The position numbers were made by a program, and so were the translations under genes. Shown here in pieces: positions 60,346 through 64,000 of a stretch of DNA of 64,000 bases (position 1 is its first letter; each line of letters opens with the position of its first letter). Under the pieces are notes generated by a model, which worked only from the letters and a program-made list of their open reading frames with translations, did no database searches and was not told the origin of the DNA. Source of the DNA: Gerris lacustris (Eukaryota > Arthropoda > Insecta > Hemiptera > Gerridae); NCBI GenBank assembly GCA_951217055.1, contig OX578283.1, positions 26,473,427-26,537,426 on the forward strand, given 5' to 3'.

Positions 60346-61627
60346 ACGGAGGAAAGATTTTTCAAATGGATATATCCACAACCGTTGAGAAGGGACCAAA
60401 GACGCTCCAACAGACCTATCCTAAGAAGAAATTATGTACCTATGTAAGAAGTTGATGGCACTTGGAAAATACATAGAAACCACGAGTGGAAAGAACTCAT
60501 CAATAAAGTAAAGTAGTCAAACGGGAGGCGAAGGGATGTCTCAGCAACTGTCGTTGAATAGGCATAGACAAGAAATTCGTGTATGAGCATTAGGTAGTGG
60601 CGAATAAAGAAAGTTTGTTTTTAAGTTCAAAGCCGACACTATGTTGTAGTTAAGGATAAGTAAGTATCTATTAGTACAGGTTAAAATTATACTTTAATCG
60701 TATCTTATCTTATTAACAACTTGTCACAAACTTTAGATTTCAGTTGAAAATACATACTTCTACAATTACTATAGTATATAAATGTTCATCATACCTTTTC
60801 TAAAATCTCCAAGGATAAATAAATATACATATATCTTATAGGGACTATACAATAAACTAATTAAGTCCACGGGGGATTTATCCAGCGATTTTAGTTAGCA
60901 ATTAAAAGAGAAACCCGGGTTAGTTAAGTACATAGTGAATCCCGGTAGAGGATTTCTAGTACATACTTCTATTTATATTTATGTACACTACTGCTGCCTT
61001 GTGTCCAACTTCTTAATTATTTCTTCAACCAATCTTCCACATCCCTAAAATGGTATTTTATCTTGCCACATCCCTATACACTCTACCATCGACCACATTA
61101 TTTTTGTTCTGCATTTTGTATGAATTCAACATAATTTATTATCATCAAAATCAAGTAATTTATACCTAAACCACGCAATACATACAGATTCACATTTATA
61201 TTGTTTATTATAAATCATATTTATTTATTATATATAAAATCTTAATTATATACCATGAAAATCATATTATATTATTATCTCATTTTTTGATTCCAGGATT
61301 TATTAAGGAATATAGGGAAGATTTTTTCGGTTTTTATTCTTTTTTTTAAGGTGCAACTTATCTGATTTTTATCGTAATGAGCTGAGCGCACGGAAGTGTG
61401 CCAGGAGAGAAGTCAGAAGAAAAAGTCAGTCCCAAAAAAAAGCCAGAATATCAAAGTCATCAAACTTAAGTCTGTTTTCCTCATTTAGAAACTGGCTAGA
61501 GATAAGGTGGGTTCATAACATGACTATTTCACGCGCGTTTGGGTAATATACGCATTTAAATACATCTATGAAGCCATGGAGAAGTCATTGAGAGCTTTCC
61601 GCCGCCCTTTCTTCCTTGTCCCCTTCC
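60346..61627. other. Unassigned AT-rich DNA
   Basis: Nothing supportable. Confidence 0.4.
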
Positions 61628-61677
61628 ACAGTGTTCCGTGTTAGGTTATAATGTTTATAACCTAACTCGGAACACTG
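61628..61677. repeat. Hairpin CAGTGTTCCG...CGGAACACTG
   Basis: Arms of about 21 bp with one mismatch flank a short loop. A third partial copy (TTAGGTTATAAA) follows directly. Confidence 0.85.
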
Positions 61678-61904
61678 TTAGGTTATAAAGCCGAATATAT
61701 TTTTAAAATACGATACTTTATAACTTTCTAAAAGGATGATTTGAAAATGAAAAACATGAGTGTATTTAATATTTACATTGTAAATGAATGACCCGAAAAA
61801 TGAAAAAAAAAAATATAAACAAGAGGAAAGAGGATGGGAAGATTCATTCAGGTTAGCTTCAACGCGAGAAAGTTGGTTAAGCACTAACTTTTTTAGTCTA
61901 CTTT

Positions 61905-61955
61905 CATAAGCAGTGTTGCTTATCCTCCTTTCATGAGCAGTTCTGCTCATGAAAG
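61905..61955. repeat. Two adjacent short palindromes
   Basis: CTTTCATGAGCAG and its complement are separated by only two bases (61928-61955). Just before it CATAAGCA/TTGCTTAT (61905-61923) is a diverged version of the same design. Confidence 0.85.
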
Positions 61956-64000
61956 TCGGAGTGAAGTGCTTGTGGACTAAAGAAAGAACAGACTTGGCCA
62001 CAATGTAGACATCACTACTATGATAGGCTGACTTTTTTTTGAAGGGGGCCTGAAACTTGTCCCTATTTTCACGTTATGTTTTTGTTGGGGAATACATATA
62101 CACATTTGTTTAGTTAAGAAGCTTTTGTTATGTTATACACAGTTCAATTTTAACCTCATTTGAAGGAATTCTAATATTACAGTTAAAAAGTTTATCTTTT
62201 TAATTTGTAATCTATAACAAATTCCTTTTCTCTACCCGGAGGTTTATAGCATGCGGTACCACATGTTTACTTATCTGAAAGTAGTGAACTCTGGTGGAAT
62301 ACTCGAGTATCCATAGTGAAAGAAATGCCGGATAGAGAAGAGTGCCATTAAATCAAGAAATATGGGGCCGGGACTCTATACTTGGGGTACAAGCGAAGAC
62401 CCTTTCAGACCACTCATCAAATAACCATTCTCTGGCGTCAGCCTGAAACTTCTACGTTATCAAATCGGAATTTTCTCATCGTTATTCTTTCATTTTACAA
62501 ATCAATATATAACATTTATTTTCCTCTCCGCTTTCTGACTGAATGCGGTTTGTAGTTTGGTTTTCTAAAAGCAAATTTTCTTTACCCGTAAATGTAAACT
62601 TTGTTTCTAGTTTTTTTAACTATCGTTTTTGTTTCGAATTATTTTGAAATTAAGTTGTTTTTCCTTTTTCGCTTTTAAATCGATTGAACTAAAAAAAGGA
62701 GTCGATAAAAGAGAGAATGTATACTCAGAAGAACAGAGAATGTATGTACTGTATGTATGTATGTTGTAGAAATATTTTTTACAACTTTTGACAACCAAGT
62801 TATAAAAATATATCAAAAATAGTTTTATAACTAAGTAGTTTCCACCGACAGGAAATTTATACATAATAATACCGCTATTGTAAAAAAAAAAAAAAAAAAA
62901 AAAAGTAAGTAATGTTAACCAATATTACGGCATACTAAACAATGATAACCCTAATCATTTGTATACAATTTTTACACCGAACATAACTTAGTACAATTTA
63001 CTTCATAGTATTTTTACAAAACAAGACTGTTAAACTTGAAGTTATCTTAGAACGGCATGGGATCAGATGTAAGATAAATAATTCAAAATTAATATAAAAA
63101 AAATTGTGTCGTAAAGTTATAAGCAACTATTTGCCAGCAACCGATGCGATATCGGATTGTATCGAACTTCATTTAATATTTATGATGAAGTTTTTAGTTT
63201 TGGTATACCAAAAGAATTTATAGCAACTGGAAATCATTTCAAACTTATAACTTAAAATAAAGAGCTTGCAGTAGCTTCATGAATGAAATCAATAATTTAA
63301 TCAACTTGTTTAAGCAGGAGTTATTACTTAAACTTAGTTATTAAAGACACTCTACCAGGGAGCGCTGACAGCTGCAATTAGATTTTTATTTTAAATATTT
63401 ATTCCAAAAAAAACAATGTTTTTGAACTTCAAAAGTATCAAAAAAGCTTTAACTATGTAAGTAGTTTATTATTTCTACTGAGATAGTCTCGATTTTTCAC
63501 CTACTTTTAGAGAAAAGCGAAAACCACCGTGCCTAACTAATTAATCGCTAAGGAAATAAGGGAATTTAATAATTTTATACTTCAGTAATTAACCGCAATA
63601 AATATTGATATCCGTACAATAAAAAAAGTAGTTTAGTTATGCGCAATAAATTTACTTCTTTTTAAATTAGTGAAACTATCAAAAGGCAAAAAAGAAAAAA
63701 AATTAGAGAGAAAATTTTATATAATCTAGAAGGGCAAGGTAAAACTTCACCTGTCTATTTGATTTTAATTTACGTACTTGTGATTGATGACCCCGTCAAA
63801 TTATTGATAGGGTAATGCTGGAATGGCATTACGGTACGATATGATATATAGCACCTTTTAAAGCTACCCTTTCAAAAATGACAATCAATACAATGCAGAG
63901 GGTCTCACTCTATACTCGACCTAGTCACATAATTATTGGCGTGAGAAAATATACATATGTTACTTTCAAAATTGAAATAAGGGAAATAATGAACCTGAGA
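61956..64000. other. Unassigned AT-rich DNA
   Basis: A 24-base A run at 62881-62904 and a short (GTAT)n near 62742-62763. No gene, RNA or repeat could be supported to the window end. Confidence 0.4.

Overview
This window looks like gene-poor, strongly AT-rich DNA from an animal nuclear genome, most likely an arthropod. The reasons are mariner and PIF/Harbinger transposon debris, a MADF-domain gene remnant, hAT and Tc1-type terminal inverted repeats with proper target-site duplications, very long (TA)n arrays, and no bacterial-style gene packing. I cannot name the species. I find no intact, recognisable host protein-coding gene. Nearly all open frames of 60-140 codons are chance frames, frames inside repeats, or (TA)n translated as Ile-Tyr repeats.

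The window is best read as a record of insertions. I defined repeat families by comparing the window with itself: R1 (1-917, 17066-17640, 47395-47740, 57367-57990), R2 (1590-2214, 10138-10600, 16393-16965, 26607-26820, 29003-29609), R3 (11794-12403, 37195-37300, 45596-45992, 48822-49288), R4 (12497-12920, 19962-20626, 31585-32115, 58234-58880), R5 (8477-9239, 24717-25407), R6 (6810-7410, 27999-28310), R7 (26813-27300, 32783-33045), R8 (9585-10115, 50145-52836) and R9 (36600-36800, 43625-43855). Several copies carry MITEs, and a related copy elsewhere in the window shows the empty site.

Region by region: 1-5 kb holds R1 tandem units, MITEs, a broken MADF gene facing a broken PIF/Harbinger transposase, and a 3 x 238-bp tandem repeat. 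5-14 kb holds two palindromic elements with hammerhead-ribozyme-like motifs, a 73-nt tRNA-like cloverleaf, and a 62-bp minisatellite split by an R5 element. 14-34 kb is mostly sparse AT-rich DNA with R1-R7 copies and a 5S-rRNA-like fragment. 34-36 kb has (TA)n arrays and a head-to-head mariner dimer. 38.5-43.1 kb is a nested cluster: a foldback element hit by a Tc1-like element, by a retro-insertion, and by a hAT element that itself contains a palindrome. 50-55.5 kb holds the large modular R8 element and an apparently exact 1316-bp tandem duplication. 56-64 kb has long hairpins, R1 and R4 copies, and unassigned DNA.

The most interesting items are the recurring hammerhead-like motif in palindromes, the 14-mer array inside the 38.5-kb element, the nested cluster, and the collapsed MADF/Harbinger pair. 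All repeat boundaries were judged by eye and may be off by a few bases.
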